Shown here piece after piece: positions 24,076 through 38,558 of a stretch of DNA of 64,000 nt; positions within the stretch are counted from its first letter, which is position 1, and the number at the start of each line of letters is the position of its first letter. The notes below the pieces were generated by a model. It had not been told where the DNA came from and did no database searches. It saw only the letters and a program-made list of their open reading frames with translations. Source of the stretch: Osmia lignaria lignaria (Eukaryota > Arthropoda > Insecta > Hymenoptera > Megachilidae); NCBI RefSeq assembly GCF_051020975.1, contig NW_027478159.1, positions 5,286,501-5,350,500 of the forward strand. The letters run 5' to 3'. Both the position numbers and the translations under genes were made by a program.

Positions 24076-27000
24076 GATCAGATGCGTAGTTCTTGAGATA
24101 TATCAAGATATTTAAAAGTTCCGAAGCCGCACCAACATAATAGAGATACAGAAACACCGTGGCCCCTTTCTTTGAGATAACTCTGCACTATTGCGAGCTG
24201 CAAATGCCACTTCCAGCTTAGCTGTGCAGAAGAAGAACAACACGAAGAAGAAATATCTCGAAATATGTCCGTCAGGCCCCTTCCCTTGAGATAAATCTGC
24301 AAATATCTCGGAAACGAAGCGAGCTATGGCAAAATGTTAAGAGACTTTATTTGTAGAGAATTAAGTTTCCTACTTTTTATGTTCTATGATATTTTTTGAT
24401 CAGATGCGTAGTTCTCGAGATATATCGAGATATTTAAAAGTTCCGAAGCCGCACCAACATAATAGAGATACAGAAACACAGTGGCCCCTTTCTTTGAGAT
24501 AACTCTGCACTAGTGCGAGCCGCAAATGCCACTTCCAGCTTAGCTGTGCAGAAGAAGAACAACACGAAGAAGAAATATCTCGAAATATGTCCGTCAGGCC
24601 CCTTCCCTTGAGATAAATCTGCAAATATCTCGGAAACGAAGCGAGCTATGGCAAAATGTTAAGAGACCTTTTTTGTAGAGAATTATGTTTCCTACAATTT
24701 ATGTTCTATGATATTTTTTGATCAGAAGCGTAGTTTTCGAGATATATCGAGATATTTAAAAGTTCCGAAGCCGCACCAACATAATAGAGATTCAGAAACA
24801 CCGTGGCCCCTTTCTTTGAGATAACTCTGCACTATTGCGAGCTGTAAATGCCACTTCCAGCTTAGCTGTGCAGAAGAAGAACAACAAGAAGAAGAAATAT
24901 GTCGAAATATGTCCGTCAGGCCCCTTCCCTTGAGATAAATCTGCAAATATCTCGGAAACGAAGCGAGCTATGGCAAAATGTTAAGAGACCTTTTTTGTAG
25001 AGAATTAAGTTTCCTACTTTTTGCGTTCTATGATATTTTTTGATCAGATGCGTAGTTCTCGAGATATATCAAGATATTTAAAAGTTCCGAAGCCGCACCA
25101 ACATAATAGAGATTCAGTAACACCGTGGCCCCTTTCTTTGAGATAACTCTGCACTAGTGCGAGCTGTAAATGCCACTTCCAGCTTAGCTGTGCAGAAGAA
25201 GAACAACAAGAAGAAGAAATATCTCGAAATATGTCCGTCAGGCCCCTTCCCTTGAGATAAATCTGCAAATATCTCGGAAACGAAGCGAGCTATGGCAAAA
25301 TGTTAAGAGACCTTCTTTGTAGAGAATTAAGTTTCCTACTTTTTATGTTCTATGATATTTTTTGATCACATGCGTAGTTCTCGAGATATATCAAGATATT
25401 TAAAAGTTCCGAAGCCGCACCAACATAATAGAGATACAGAAACACCGTGGCCCCTTTCTTTGAGATAACTCTGCACTATTGCGAGCTGCAAATGCCACTT
25501 CCAGCTTAGCTGTGCAGAAGAAGAACAACACGAAGAAGAAATATCTCGAAATATGTCCGTCAGGCCCCTTCCCTTGAGATAAATCTGCAAATATCTCGGA
25601 AACGAAGCGAGCTATGGCAAAATGTTAAGAGACTTTATTTGTAGAGAATTAAGTTTCCTACTTTTTATGTTCTATGATATTTTTTGATCAGATGCGTAGT
25701 TCTCGAGATATATCGAGATATTTAAAAGTTCCGAAGCCGCACCAACATAATAGAGATACAGAAACACCGTGGCCCCTTTCTTTGAGATAACTCTTCACTA
25801 TTGCGAGCCGCAAATGCAACTTCCAGCTTAGCTGTGCAGAAGAAGAACAACAAGAAGAAGAAATATCTCGAAATATGTCCGTCAGGCCCCTTCCCTTAAG
25901 ATAAATCTGCAAATATCTCGGAAACGAAGCGAGCTATGGGAAAATGTTAAGAGACCTTTTTTGTAGAGAATTAAGTTTCCTACTTTTTCTGTTCTATGAT
26001 ATTTTTTGATCACATGCGTGGTTCTCGAGATATATCAAGATATTTAAAAGTTCCGAAGCCGCACCAACATAATAGAGATACAGAAACACCGTGGCCCCTT
26101 TCTTTGAGATAACTCTGCACTATTGCGAGATGTAAATGCCACTTCCAGCTTAGCTGTGCAGAAGAAGAACAACACGAAGAAGAAATATCTCGAAATATGT
26201 CCGTCAGGCCCCTTCCCTTGAGATAAATCTGCAAATATCTCGGAAACGAAGCGAGCTATGGCAAAATGTTAAGAGACCTTTTTTGTACAGAATTATGTTT
26301 CCCACAATTTATGTTCTATGATATTTTTTGATCAGAAGCGTAGTTTTCGAGATATATCGAGATATTTAAAAGTTCCGAAGCCGCACCAACATAATAGAGA
26401 TACAGAAACACCGTGGCCCCTTTCTTTGAGATAACTCTGCACTATTGCGAGATGTAAATGCCACTTCCAGCTTAGCTGTGCAGAAGAAGAACAACACGAA
26501 GAAGAAATATCTCGAAATATGTCCGTCAGGCCCCTTCCCTTGAGATAAATCTGCAAATATCTCGGAAACTAAGCGAGCTATGGCAAAATGTTAAGAGACC
26601 TTTTTTGTAGAGAATTATGTTTCCTACAATTTATGTTCTATGATATTTTTTGATCAGAAGCGTAGTTTTCGAGATATATCGAGATATTTAAAAGTTCCGA
26701 AGCCGCACCAACATAATAGAGATACAGAAACACCGTGGCCCCTTTCTTTGAGATAACTCTGCACTATTGCGAGCTGCAAATGCCACTTCCAGCTTAGCTG
26801 TGCAGAAGAAGAACAACACGAAGAAGAAATATCTCGAAATATGTCCGTCAGGCCCCTTCCCTTGAGATAAATCTGCAAATATCTCGGAAACGAAGCGAGC
26901 TATGGCAAAATGTTAAGAGACCTTTTTTGTAGAGAATTAAGTTGCCTACTTTTTGCGTTCTATGATATTTTTTGATCAGATGCGTAGTTCTCGAGATATA

Positions 27001-27617
27001 TCAAGATATTTAAAAGTTCCGAAGCCGCACCAACATAATAGAGATTCAGTAACACCGTGGCCCCTTTCTTTGAGATAACCCTGCACTAGTGCGAGCCGCA
27101 AATGCCACTTCCAGCTTAGCTGTGCAGAAGAAGAACAACAAGAAGAAGAAATATCTCGAAATATGTCCGTCAGGCCCCTTCCCTTGAGATAAATCTGCAA
27201 ATATCTCGGAAACGAAGCGAGCTATGGCAAAATGTTAAGAGACCTTTTTTGTAGAGAATTAAGTTTCCTACTTTTTATGTTCTATGATATTTTTTGATCA
27301 CATGCGTAGTTCTCGAGATATATCAAGATATTTAAAAGTTCCGAAGCCGCACCATCATAATAGAGATACAGAAACACCGTGGCCCCTTTCTTTGAGATAA
27401 CTCTGCACTATTGCGAGATGTAAATGCCACTTCCAGCTTAGCTGTGCAGAAGAAGAACAACACGAAGAAGAAATATCTCGAAATATGTCCGTCAGGCCCC
27501 TTCCCTTGAGATATATCTGCAAATATCTCGGAAACGAAGCGAGCTATGGCAAAATGTTAAGAGACCTTTTTTGTACAGAATTATGTTTCCCACAATTTAT
27601 GTTCTATGATATTTTTT

Positions 27618-27936
27618 GATCAGAAGCGTAGTTTTCGAGATATATCGAGATATTTAAAAGTTCCGAAGCCGCACCAACATAATAGAGATACAGAAACACC
27701 GTGGCCCCTTTCTTTGAGATAACTCTGCACTAGTGCGAGCCGCAAATGCCACTTCCAGCTTAGCTGTGCAGAAGAAGAACAACAAGAAGAAATATCTCGA
27801 AATATGTTCGTCAGGCCCCTTCCCTTGAGATAAATCTGCAAATATCTCGGAAACGAAGCGAGCTATGGCAAAATGTTGAGAGACCTTTTTTGTAGAGAAT
27901 TAAGTTTCCTACTTTTTATGTTCTATGATATTTTTT
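27618..27936. repeat. 319-bp unit
   Basis: Type A head, private ATGTTCGTCAGG and ATGTTGAGAG. Followed by a TTCTTGAGATAT unit. Lies 3861 bp after the unit at 23757, and the two-unit pair is shared. Confidence 0.9.
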
Positions 27937-28687
27937 GATCAGATGCGTAGTTCTTGAGATATATCAAGATATTTAAAAGTTCCGAAGCCGCACCAACATA
28001 ATAGAGATACAGAAACACCGTGGCCCCTTTCTTTGAGATAACTCTGCACTATTGCGAGCTGCAAATGCCACTTCCAGCTTAGCTGTGCAGAAGAAGAACA
28101 ACACGAAGAAGAAATATCTCGAAATATGTCCGTCAGGCCCCTTCCCTTGAGATAAATCTGCAAATATCTCGGAAACGAAGCGAGCTATGGCAAAATGTTA
28201 AGAGACCTTTTTTGTAGAGAATTAAGTTTCCTACTTTTTAGGTTCTATGATATTTTTTGATCAGATGCGTAGTTCTCGAAATATATCAAGATATTTAAAA
28301 ATTCCGAAGCCGCACCAACATAATAGAGATACAGAAACACCGTGGCCCCTTTCTTTGAGATAACTCTGCACTATTGCGAGATGTAAATGCCACTTCCAGC
28401 TCAGCTGTGCAGAAGAAGAACAACACGAAGAAGAAATATCTTGAAATATGTCCGTCAGGCCCCTTCCCTTGAGATAAATCTGCAAATATCTCGAAAACGA
28501 AGCGAGCTATGGCAAAATGTTAAGAGACCTTTTTTGTAGAGAATTAAGTTTCCTACTTTTTATGTTCTATGATATTTTTTGATCAGATGCGTAGTTCTCG
28601 AGATATATCAAGATATTTAAAAGTTCCGAAGCCGCACCAACATAATAGAGATACAGAAACACCGTGGCCCCTTTCTTTGAGATAACT

Positions 28688-30136
28688 CTGCACTATTGCG
28701 AGCTGCAAATGCCACTTCCAGCTTAGCTGTGCAGAAGAAGAACAACAAGAAGAAGAAATATCTCCAAATATGTCCGTCAGGCCCCTTCCCTTGAGATAAA
28801 TCTGCAAATATCTCGGAAACGAAGCGAGCTATGGCAAAATGTTAAGAGACGTTTTTTGTAGAGAATTATGTTTCCTACAATTTATGTTCTATGATATTTT
28901 TTGATCAGAAGCGTAGTTTTCGAGATATATCGAGATATTAAAAGTTCCGAAGCCGCACCAACATAATAGAGATTCAGAAACACCGTGGCCCCTTTCTTTG
29001 AGATAACTCTGCACTAGTGCGAGCCGCAAATGCCACTTCCAGCTTAGCCGTGCAGAAGAAGAACAACAAGAAGAAGAAATATCTCGAAATATGTCAGTCA
29101 GGCCCCTTCCCTTGAGATACATCTGCAAATATCTCGGAAACGAAGCGAGCTATGGCAAAATGTTAAGAGACCTTTTTTGTAGAGAATTAAGTTTCCTACT
29201 TTTTATGTTCTATGATATTTTTTGATCAGATGCGTAGTTCTCGAGATATATCAAGATATTTAAAAGTTCCGAAGCCGCACCAACATAATAGAGATACAGA
29301 AACACCGTGGCCCCTTTCTTTGAGATAACTCTGCACTATTGCGAGCTGGAAATGCCACTTCCAGTTTAGCAGTGCAGAAGAAGAACAACAAGAAGAAGAA
29401 ATATCTCGAAATATGTCCGTCAGGCCCCTTCCCTTGAGATAAATCTGCAAATATCTCGGAAACGAAGCGAGCTATGGCAAAATGTTAAGAGACATTATTT
29501 GTAGAGAATTAAGTTTCCCACTTCTTATGTTCTATGATATTTTTTGATCAGATGCGTAGTTCTCGAGATATATCGAGATATTTAAAAATTCCGAAGCCGC
29601 ACCAACATAATAGAGATACAGAAACACCGTGGCCCCTTTCTATGAGATAACTCTGCACTATTGCGAGCTGTAAATGCCACTTCCAGCTTAGCTGTGCAGA
29701 AGAAGAACAACAAGAAGAAGAAATATCTCGAAATATGTCCGTCAGGCCCCTTCCCTTGAGATAAATCTGCAAATATCTCGGAAACGAAGCGAGCTATGGC
29801 AAAATGTTAAGAGACCTTTTTTGTAGAGAATTAAGTTTCCTACTTTTTATGTTCTATGATATTTTTTGATCAGATGCGTAGTTCTCGAGATATATCAAGA
29901 TATTTAAAAGTTCCGAAGCCGCACCAACATAATAGAGACACAGAAACACCGTGGCCCCTTTCTTTGAAATAACTCTGCACTGTCGCGAGCTGCAAATGCC
30001 ACTTCCAGCTTAGCTGTGCAGAAGAAGAACAACAAGAAGAAGAAATATCTCCAAATATGTCCGTCAGGCCCCTTCCCTTGAGATAAATCTGCAAATATCT
30101 CGGAAACGAAGCGAGCTATGGCAAAATGTTAAGAGA
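28688..30136. repeat. Five-unit block, copy 3 of 3 (offset 11908)
   Basis: Same order again; the offset is 37 units minus 6 bp, explained by two 319-bp units between the copies. It contains the only 321-bp unit. The following unit tail switches to TATGTTTCCTACAATTT, which ends the match. Confidence 0.8.
28903..29223. repeat. 321-bp unit, single T lost
   Basis: The head reads GATATTAAAAG instead of GATATTTAAAAG at about 28934-28943. The loss shifts the minus-strand frame near its end. Confidence 0.9.
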
Positions 30137-32443
30137 CGTTTTTTGTAGAGAATTATGTTTCCTACAATTTATGTTCTATGATATTTTTTGATCAGAAGCG
30201 TAGTTTTCGAGATATATCGAGATATTTAAAAGTTCCGAAGCCGCACCAACATAATAGAGATTCAGAAACACCGTGGCCCCTTTCTTTGAGATAACTCTGC
30301 ACTAGTGCGAGCCGCAAATGCCACTTCCAGCTTAGCTGTGCAGAAGAAGAACACCAAGAAGAAGAAATATCTCGAAATATGTCCGTCAGACCCCTTCCCT
30401 TGAGATAAATCTGCAAATATCTCGGAAACCAAGCGAGCTGTGGCAAAATGTTAAGAGACCTTTTTTGTAGAGAATTAAGTTTCCCACCTCTTATGTTCTA
30501 TGATATTTTTTGATCAGATGCGTAGTTCTCGAGATATATCGAGATATTTAAAAGTTCCGAAGCCGCACCAACATAATAGAGATACAGAAACACCGTGGCC
30601 CCTTTCTATGAGATAACTCAGCACTATTGCGAGCTGTAAATGCCACTTCCAGCTTAGCTGTGCAGAAGAAGAACAACAAGAAGAAGAAATATCTCGAAAT
30701 ATGTCCGTCAGGCCCCTTCCCTTGAGATAAATCTGCAAATATCTCGGAAACGAAGCGAGCTATGGCAAAATGTTAAGAGACCTTTTTTGTAGAGAATTAA
30801 GTTTCCTACTTTCTGCGTTCTATGATATTTTTTCATCAGATGCGTAGTTCTCGAGATATATCAAGATATTTAAAAGTTCCGAAGCCGCACCAACATAATA
30901 GAGATTCAGTAACACCGTGGCCCCTTTCTTTGAGATAACCCTGCACTAGTGCGAGCCGCAAATGCCACTTCCAGCTTAGCTGTGCAGAAGAAGAACAACA
31001 AGAAGAAGAAATATCTCGAAATATGTCCGTCAGGCCCCTTCCCTTGAGATAAATCTGCAAATATCTCGGAAACGAAGCGAGCTATGGCAAAATGTTAAGA
31101 GACCTTTTTTGTAGAGAATTAAGTTTCCTACTTTTTATGTTCTATGATATTTTTTGATCAGATGCGTAGTTCTCGAGATATATCAAGATATTTAAAAGTT
31201 CCGAAGCCGCACCAACATAATAGAGATACAGAAACACCGTGGCCCCTTTCTTTGAGATAACTCTGCACTATTGCGAGCTGGAAATGTCACTTCCAGTTTA
31301 GCAGTGCAGAAGAAGAACAACAAGAAGAAGAAATATCTCGAAATATGTCCGTCAGGCCCCTTCCCTTGAGATAAATCTGCAAATATCTCGGAAACCAAGC
31401 GAGCTGTGGCAAAATGTTAAGAGACCTTTTTGGTAGAGAATTAAGTTTGCTACTTTTTATGTTCTATTCTATTTTTTGATCAGATGCGTAGTTCTCGAGA
31501 TATATCGAGATATTTAAAAGTTCCGAAGCCGCACCAACATAACAGAGATACAGAAACACCGTGGCCCCTTTCTATGAGATAACTCTGCACTATTGCGAGC
31601 TGTAAATGCCACTTCCAGCTTAGCTGTGCAGAAGAAAAACAACAAGAAGAAGAAATATCTCCAAATATGTCCGTCAGGCCCCTTCCCTTGAGATAAATCT
31701 GCAAATATCTCGGAAACGAAGCGAGCTATGGCAAAATGTTAAGAGACGTTTTTTGTAGAGAATTATGTTTCCTACAATTTATGTTCTATGATATTTTTTG
31801 ATCAGAAGCGTAGTTTTCGAGATATATCGAGATATTTAAAAGTTCCGAAGCCGCACCAACATAATAGAGATTCAGAAACACCGTGGCCCCTTTCTTTGAG
31901 ATAACTCTGCACTATTGCGAGCTGGAAATGCCACTTCCAGTTTAGCAGTGCAGAAGAAGAACACCAAGAAGAAGAAATATCTCGAAATATGTCCGTCAGG
32001 CCCCTTCCCTTGAGATAAATCTGCAAATATCTCGGAAACCAAGCGAGCTGTGGCAAAATGTTAAGAGACCTTTTTGGTAGAGAATTAAGTTTCCTACTTT
32101 TTATGTTCTATGATATTTTTTGATCAGATGCGTAGTTCTCGAGATATATCGAGATATTTAAAAGTTCCGAAGCCGCACCAACATAATAGAGATACAGAAA
32201 CACCGTGGCCCCTTTCTATGAGATAACTCTGCACTATTGCGAGCTGTAAATGCCACTTCCAGCTTAGCTGTGCAGAAGAAGAACAACAAGAAGAAGAAAT
32301 ATCTCGAAATATGTCCGTCAGGCCCCTTCCCTTGAGATAAATCTGCAAATATCTCGGAAACGAAGCGAGCTATGGCAAAATGTTAAGAGACCTTTTTTGT
32401 AGAGAATTAAGTTTCCTACTTTTTGCGTTCTATGATATTTTTT

Positions 32444-33409
32444 GATCAGATGCGTAGTTCTCGAGATATATCAAGATATTTAAAAGTTCCGAAGCCGCAC
32501 CAACATAATAGAGATTCAGTAACACCGTGGCCCCTTTCTTTGAGATAACTCTGCACTAGTGCGAGCCGCAAATGCCACTTCCAGCTTAGCTGTGCAGAAG
32601 AAGAACAACAAGAAGAAGAAATATCTCGAAATATGTCCGTCAGGCCCCTTCCCTTAAGATAAATCTGCAAATATCTCGGAAACGAAGCGAGCTATGGCAA
32701 AATGTTAAGAGACCTTTTTTGTAGAGAATTAAGTTTCCTGCTTTTTATGTTCTATGATATTTTTTGATCACATGCGTAGTTCTCGAGATATATCAAGATA
32801 TTTAAAAGTTCCGATGCCGCACCAACATAATAGAGATACAGAAACACCGTGGCCCCTTTCTTTGAGATAACTCTGCACTATTGCGAGCTGGAAATGCCAC
32901 TTCCAGTTTAGCAGTGCAGAAGAAGAACAACAAGAAGAAGAAATATCTCGAAATATGTCCGTCAGGCCCCTTCCCTTGAGATAAATCTGCAAATATCTCG
33001 GAAACGAAGCGAGCTATGGCAAAATGTTAAGAGACATTATTTGTAGAGAATTAAGTTTCCCACTTCTTATGTTGTATGATATTTTTTGATCAGATGCGTA
33101 GTTCTCGAGATATATCGAGATATTTAAAAGTTCCGAAGCCGCACCAACATAATAGAGACACAGAAACACCGTGGCCCCTTTCTTTGAGATAACTCTGCAC
33201 TGTTGCGAGCTGCAAATGCCACTTCCAGCTTAGCTGTGCAGAAGAAGAACAACAAGAAGAAGAAATATCTCCAAATATGTCCGTCAGGCCCCTTCCCTTG
33301 AGATAAATCTGCAAATATCTCGGAAACGAAGCGAGCTATGGCAAAATGTTAAGAGACCTTTTTTGTAGAGAATTAAGTTTCCTACTTTTTGCGTTCTATG
33401 ATATTTTTT
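32444..33409. repeat. Three-unit block with TTCCTGCTTTTTATG, copy 1
   Basis: Unit order: GATTCAGTAAC with CCTTAAGATAAATC; CTGGAAATG with GATCACATGCG; GAGACACAG with CTCCAAATATG. The first two units are repeated 966 bp on (from 33410) and all three again at 38559. Confidence 0.75.
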
Positions 33410-34020
33410 GATCAGATGCGTAGTTCTCGAGATATATCAAGATATTTAAAAGTTCCGAAGCCGCACCAACATAATAGAGATTCAGTAACACCGTGGCCCC
33501 TTTCTTTGAGATAACTCTGCACTAGTGCGAGCCGCAAATGCCACTTCCAGCTTAGCTGTGCAGAAGAAGAACAACAAGAAGAAGAAATATCTCGAAATAT
33601 GTCCGTCAGGCCCCTTCCCTTAAGATAAATCTGCAAATATCTCGGAAACGAAGCGAGCTATGGCAAAATGTTAAGAGACCTTTTTTGTAGAGAATTAAGT
33701 TTCCTGCTTTTTATGTTGTATGATATTTTTTGATCACATGCGTAGTTCTCGAGATATATCAAGATATTTAAAAGTTCCGAAGCCGCACCAACATAATAGA
33801 GATACAGAAACACCGTGGCCCCTTTCTTTGAGATAACTCTGCACTATTGCGAGCTGGAAATGCCACTTCCAGTTTAGCAGTGCAGAAGAAGAACAACAAG
33901 AAGAAGAAATATCTCGAAATATGTCCGTCAGGCCCCTTCCCTTGAGATAAATCTGCAAATATCTCGGAAACGAAGCGAGCTATGGCAAAATGTTAAGAGA
34001 CATTATTTGTAGAGAATTAA

Positions 34021-34664
34021 GTTTCCCACTTCTTATGTTCTATGATATTTTTTGATCAGATGCGTAGTTCTCGAGATATATCGAGATATTTAAAAGTTCC
34101 AAAGCCGCACCAACATAATAGAGACACAGAAACACCGTGGCCCCTTTCTTTGAGATAACTCTGCACTAGTGCGAGCCGCAAATGCCACTTCCAGCTTAGC
34201 TGTGCAGAAGAAGAACACCAAGAAGAAGAAATATCTCGAAATATGTCCGTCAGGCCCCTTCCCTTGAGATAAATCTGCAAATATCTCGGAAACCAAGCGA
34301 GCTGTGGCAAAATGTTAAGAGACCTTTTTTGTAGAGAATTAAGTTTCCCACTTCTTATGTTCTATGATATTTTTTGATCACATGCGTAGTTCTCGAGATA
34401 TATCAAGATATTTAAAAGTTCCGAAGCCGCACCAACATAATAGAGATACAGAAACACCGTGGCCCCTTTCTTTGAGATAACTCTGCACTATTGCGAGCTG
34501 GAAATGCCACTTCCAGTTTAGCAGTGCAGAAGAAGAACAACAAGAAGAAGAAATATCTCGAAATATGTCCGTCAGGCCCCTTCCCTTGAGATAAATCTGC
34601 AAATATCTCGGAAACGAAGCGAGCTATGGCAAAATGTTAAGAGACATTATTTGTAGAGAATTAA
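34021..34664. repeat. 644-bp dimer, copy 1
   Basis: A two-unit period beginning GTTTCCCACTTCTTATG. The first unit has GTTCCAAAGCC, GAACACCAAG and GGAAACCAAGCGAGCTGTGG; the second has GATCACATGCG, CTGGAAATG and ACATTATTTGTAG. Copy 2 follows immediately with no difference seen by eye. Confidence 0.88.
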
Positions 34665-35308
34665 GTTTCCCACTTCTTATGTTCTATGATATTTTTTGAT
34701 CAGATGCGTAGTTCTCGAGATATATCGAGATATTTAAAAGTTCCAAAGCCGCACCAACATAATAGAGACACAGAAACACCGTGGCCCCTTTCTTTGAGAT
34801 AACTCTGCACTAGTGCGAGCCGCAAATGCCACTTCCAGCTTAGCTGTGCAGAAGAAGAACACCAAGAAGAAGAAATATCTCGAAATATGTCCGTCAGGCC
34901 CCTTCCCTTGAGATAAATCTGCAAATATCTCGGAAACCAAGCGAGCTGTGGCAAAATGTTAAGAGACCTTTTTTGTAGAGAATTAAGTTTCCCACTTCTT
35001 ATGTTCTATGATATTTTTTGATCACATGCGTAGTTCTCGAGATATATCAAGATATTTAAAAGTTCCGAAGCCGCACCAACATAATAGAGATACAGAAACA
35101 CCGTGGCCCCTTTCTTTGAGATAACTCTGCACTATTGCGAGCTGGAAATGCCACTTCCAGTTTAGCAGTGCAGAAGAAGAACAACAAGAAGAAGAAATAT
35201 CTCGAAATATGTCCGTCAGGCCCCTTCCCTTGAGATAAATCTGCAAATATCTCGGAAACGAAGCGAGCTATGGCAAAATGTTAAGAGACATTATTTGTAG
35301 AGAATTAA
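34665..35308. repeat. 644-bp dimer, copy 2
   Basis: Exact-looking tandem repeat of 34021-34664. After it the tail changes to TTATGTTGTATG, matching the end of the unit from 32766, and the three-unit pattern resumes. Confidence 0.88.
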
Positions 35309-35985
35309 GTTTCCCACTTCTTATGTTGTATGATATTTTTTGATCAGATGCGTAGTTCTCGAGATATATCGAGATATTTAAAAGTTCCGAAGCCGCACCA
35401 ACATAATAGAGACACAGAAACACCGTGGCCCCTTTCTTTGAGATAACTCTGCACTGTTGCGAGCTGCAAATGCCACTTCCAGCTTAGCTGTGCAGAAGAA
35501 GAACAACAAGAAGAAGAAATATCTCCAAATATGTCCGTCAGGCCCCTTCCCTTGAGATAAATCTGCAAATATCTCGGAAACGAAGCGAGCTATGGCAAAA
35601 TGTTAAGAGACCTTTTTTGTAGAGAATTAAGTTTCCTACTTTTTGCGTTCTATGATATTTTTTGATCAGATGCGTAGTTCTCGAGATATATCAAGATATT
35701 TAAAAGTTCCGAAGCCGCACCAACATAATAGAGATTCAGTAACACCGTGGCCCCTTTCTTTGAGATAACCCTGCACTAGTGCGAGCGGCAAATGCCACTT
35801 CCAGCTTAGCTGTGCAGAAGAAGAACAACAAGAAGAAGAAATATCTCGAAATATGTCCGTCAGGCCCCTTCCCTTGAGATGTATCTGCAAATATCTCGGA
35901 AACGAAGCGAGCTATGGCAAAATGTTAAGAGACCTTTTTTGTAGAAAATTATGTTTCCTACAATTTATGTTCTATGATATTTTTT

Positions 35986-36304
35986 GATCAGAAGCGTAGT
36001 TTTCGAGATATATCGAGATATTTAAAAGTTCCGAAGCCGCACCAACATAATAGAGATACAGAAACACCGTGGCCCCTTTCTTTGAGATAACTCTGCACTA
36101 GTGCGAGCCGCAAATGCCACTTCCAGCTTAGCTGTGCAGAAGAAGAACAACAAGAAGAAATATCTCGAAATATGTCCGTCAGGCCCCTTCCCTTGAGATA
36201 AATCTGCAAATATCTCGGAAACGAAGCGAGCTATGGCAAAATGTTAAGAGACCTTTTTTGTAGAGAATTAAGTTTCCTACTTTTTATGTTCTATGATATT
36301 TTTT
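35986..36304. repeat. 319-bp unit
   Basis: Type A head, preceded by GTAGAAAATTATG and followed by a TTCTTGAGATAT unit that also has AAGATAGTTAAAAG. Confidence 0.9.
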
Positions 36305-36927
36305 GATCAGATGCGTAGTTCTTGAGATATATCAAGATAGTTAAAAGTTCCGAAGCCGCACCAACATAATAGAGATACAGAAACACCGTGGCCCCTTTCT
36401 TTGAGATAACTCTGCACTATTGCGAGCTGCAAATGCCACTTCCAGCTTAGCTGTGCAGAAGAAGAACAACAAGAAGAAGAAATATCTCCAAATATGTCCG
36501 TCAGGCCCCTTCCCTTGAGATAAATCTGCAAATATCTCGGAAACCAAGCGAGCTGTGGCAAAATGTTAAGAGACCTTTTTGGTAGAGAATTAAGTTTCCT
36601 ACTTTTTATGTTCTATGATATTTTTTGATCAGATGCGTAGCTCCCGAGATATATCAAGATATTTAAAAGTTCCGAAGCCGCACCAACATAATAGAGATAC
36701 AGAAACACCGTGGCCCCTTTCTTTGAGATAACTCTGCACTATTGCGAGCTGCAAATGCCACTTCCAGCTTAGCTGTGCAGAAGAAGAACAACAAGAAGAA
36801 GAAATATCTCGAAATATGTCCGTCAGGCCCCTTCCCTTGAGATAAATCTGCAAATATCTCGGAAACGAAGCGAGCTATGGCAAAATGTTAAGAGACCTTT
36901 TTTGTAGAGAATTAAGTTTCCTACTTT
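36305..36927. repeat. Two-unit segment, left copy (offset 5793)
   Basis: TTCTTGAGATAT..AAGATAGTTAAAAG unit with GGAAACCAAGCGAGCTGTGG and TTTTTGGTAG, then a B unit. The same pair is at 42098, and both follow a 319-bp unit. Confidence 0.75.
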
Positions 36928-38558
36928 TTATGTTCTATGATATTTTTTGATCAGATGCGTAGTTCTCGAGATACATCAAGATATTTAAAAGTTCCGAAGC
37001 CGCACCAACATAATAGAGATACAGAAACACCGTGGCCCCTTTCTTTGAGATAACTCTGCACTATTGCGAGCTGCAAATGCCACTTCCAGCTTAGCTGTGC
37101 AGAAGATGAACAACAAGAAGAAGAAATATCTCCAAATATGTCCGTCAGGCCCCTTCCCTTGAGATAAATCTGCAAATATCTCGGAAACGAAGCGAGCTAT
37201 GGCAAAATGTTAAGAGACGTTTTTTGTAGAGAATTATGTTTCCTACAATTTATGTTCTATGATATTTTTTGATCAGAAGCGTAGTTTTCGAGATATATCG
37301 AGATATTTAAAAGTTCCGAAGCCGCACCAACATAATAGAGATTCAGAAACACCGTGGCCCCTTTCTTTGAGATAACTCTGCACTAGTGCGAGCCGCAAAT
37401 GCCACTTCCAGCTTAGCTGTGCAGAAGAAGAACAACAAGAAGAAGAAATATCTCGAAATATGTCCGTCAGGCCCCTTCCCTTGAGATAAATCTGCAAATA
37501 TCTCGGAAACGAAGCGAGCTATGGCAAAATGTTAAGAGACCTTTTTTGTAGAGAATTAAGTTTCCTACTTTTTATGTTCTATGATATTTTTTGATCAGAT
37601 GCGTAGTTCTCGAGATATATCAAGATATTTAAAAGTTCCGAAGCCGCACCAACATAATAGAGATACAGAAACACCGTGGCCCCTTTCTTTGAGATAACTC
37701 TGCACTATTGCGAGCTGGAAATGCCACTTCCAGTTTAGCAGTGCAGAAGAAGAACAACAAGAAGAAGAAATATCTCGAAATATGTCCGTCAGGCCCCTTC
37801 CCTTGAGATAAATCTGCAAATATCTCGGAAACCAAGCGAGCTGTGGCAAAATGTTAAGAGACCTTTTTGGTAGAGAATTAAGTTTCCTACTTTTTATGTT
37901 CTATGATATTTTTTGATCAGATGCGTAGTTCTCGAGATATATCGAGATATTTAAAAGTTCCGAAGCCGCACCAACATAACAGAGATACAGAAACACCGTG
38001 GCCCCTTTCTATGAGATAACTCTGCACTATTGCGAGCTGTAAATGCCACTTCCAGCTTAGCTGTGCAGAAGAAGAACAACAAGAAGAAGAAATATCTCGA
38101 AATATGTCCGTCAGGCCCCTTCCCTTGAGATAAATCTGCAAATATCTCGGAAACGAAGCGAGCTATGGCAAAATGTTAAGAGACCTTTTTTGTAGAGAAT
38201 TAAGTTTCCTACTTTTTATGTTCTATGATATTTTTTGATCAGATGCGTAGTTCTCGAGATATATCAAGATAGTTAAAAGTTCCGAAGCCGCACCAACATA
38301 ATAGAGATACAGAAACACCGTGGCCCCTTTCTTTGAGATAACTCTGCACTATTGCGAGCTGCAAATGCCACTTCCAGCTTAGCTGTGCAGAAGAAGAACA
38401 ACAAGAAGAAGAAATATCTCCAAATATGTCCGTCAGGCCCCTTCCCTTGAGATAAATCTGCAAATATCTCGGAAACGAAGCGAGCTATGGCAAAATGTTA
38501 AGAGACCTTTTTTGTAGAGAATTAAGTTTCCTACTTTTTGCGTTCTATGATATTTTTT

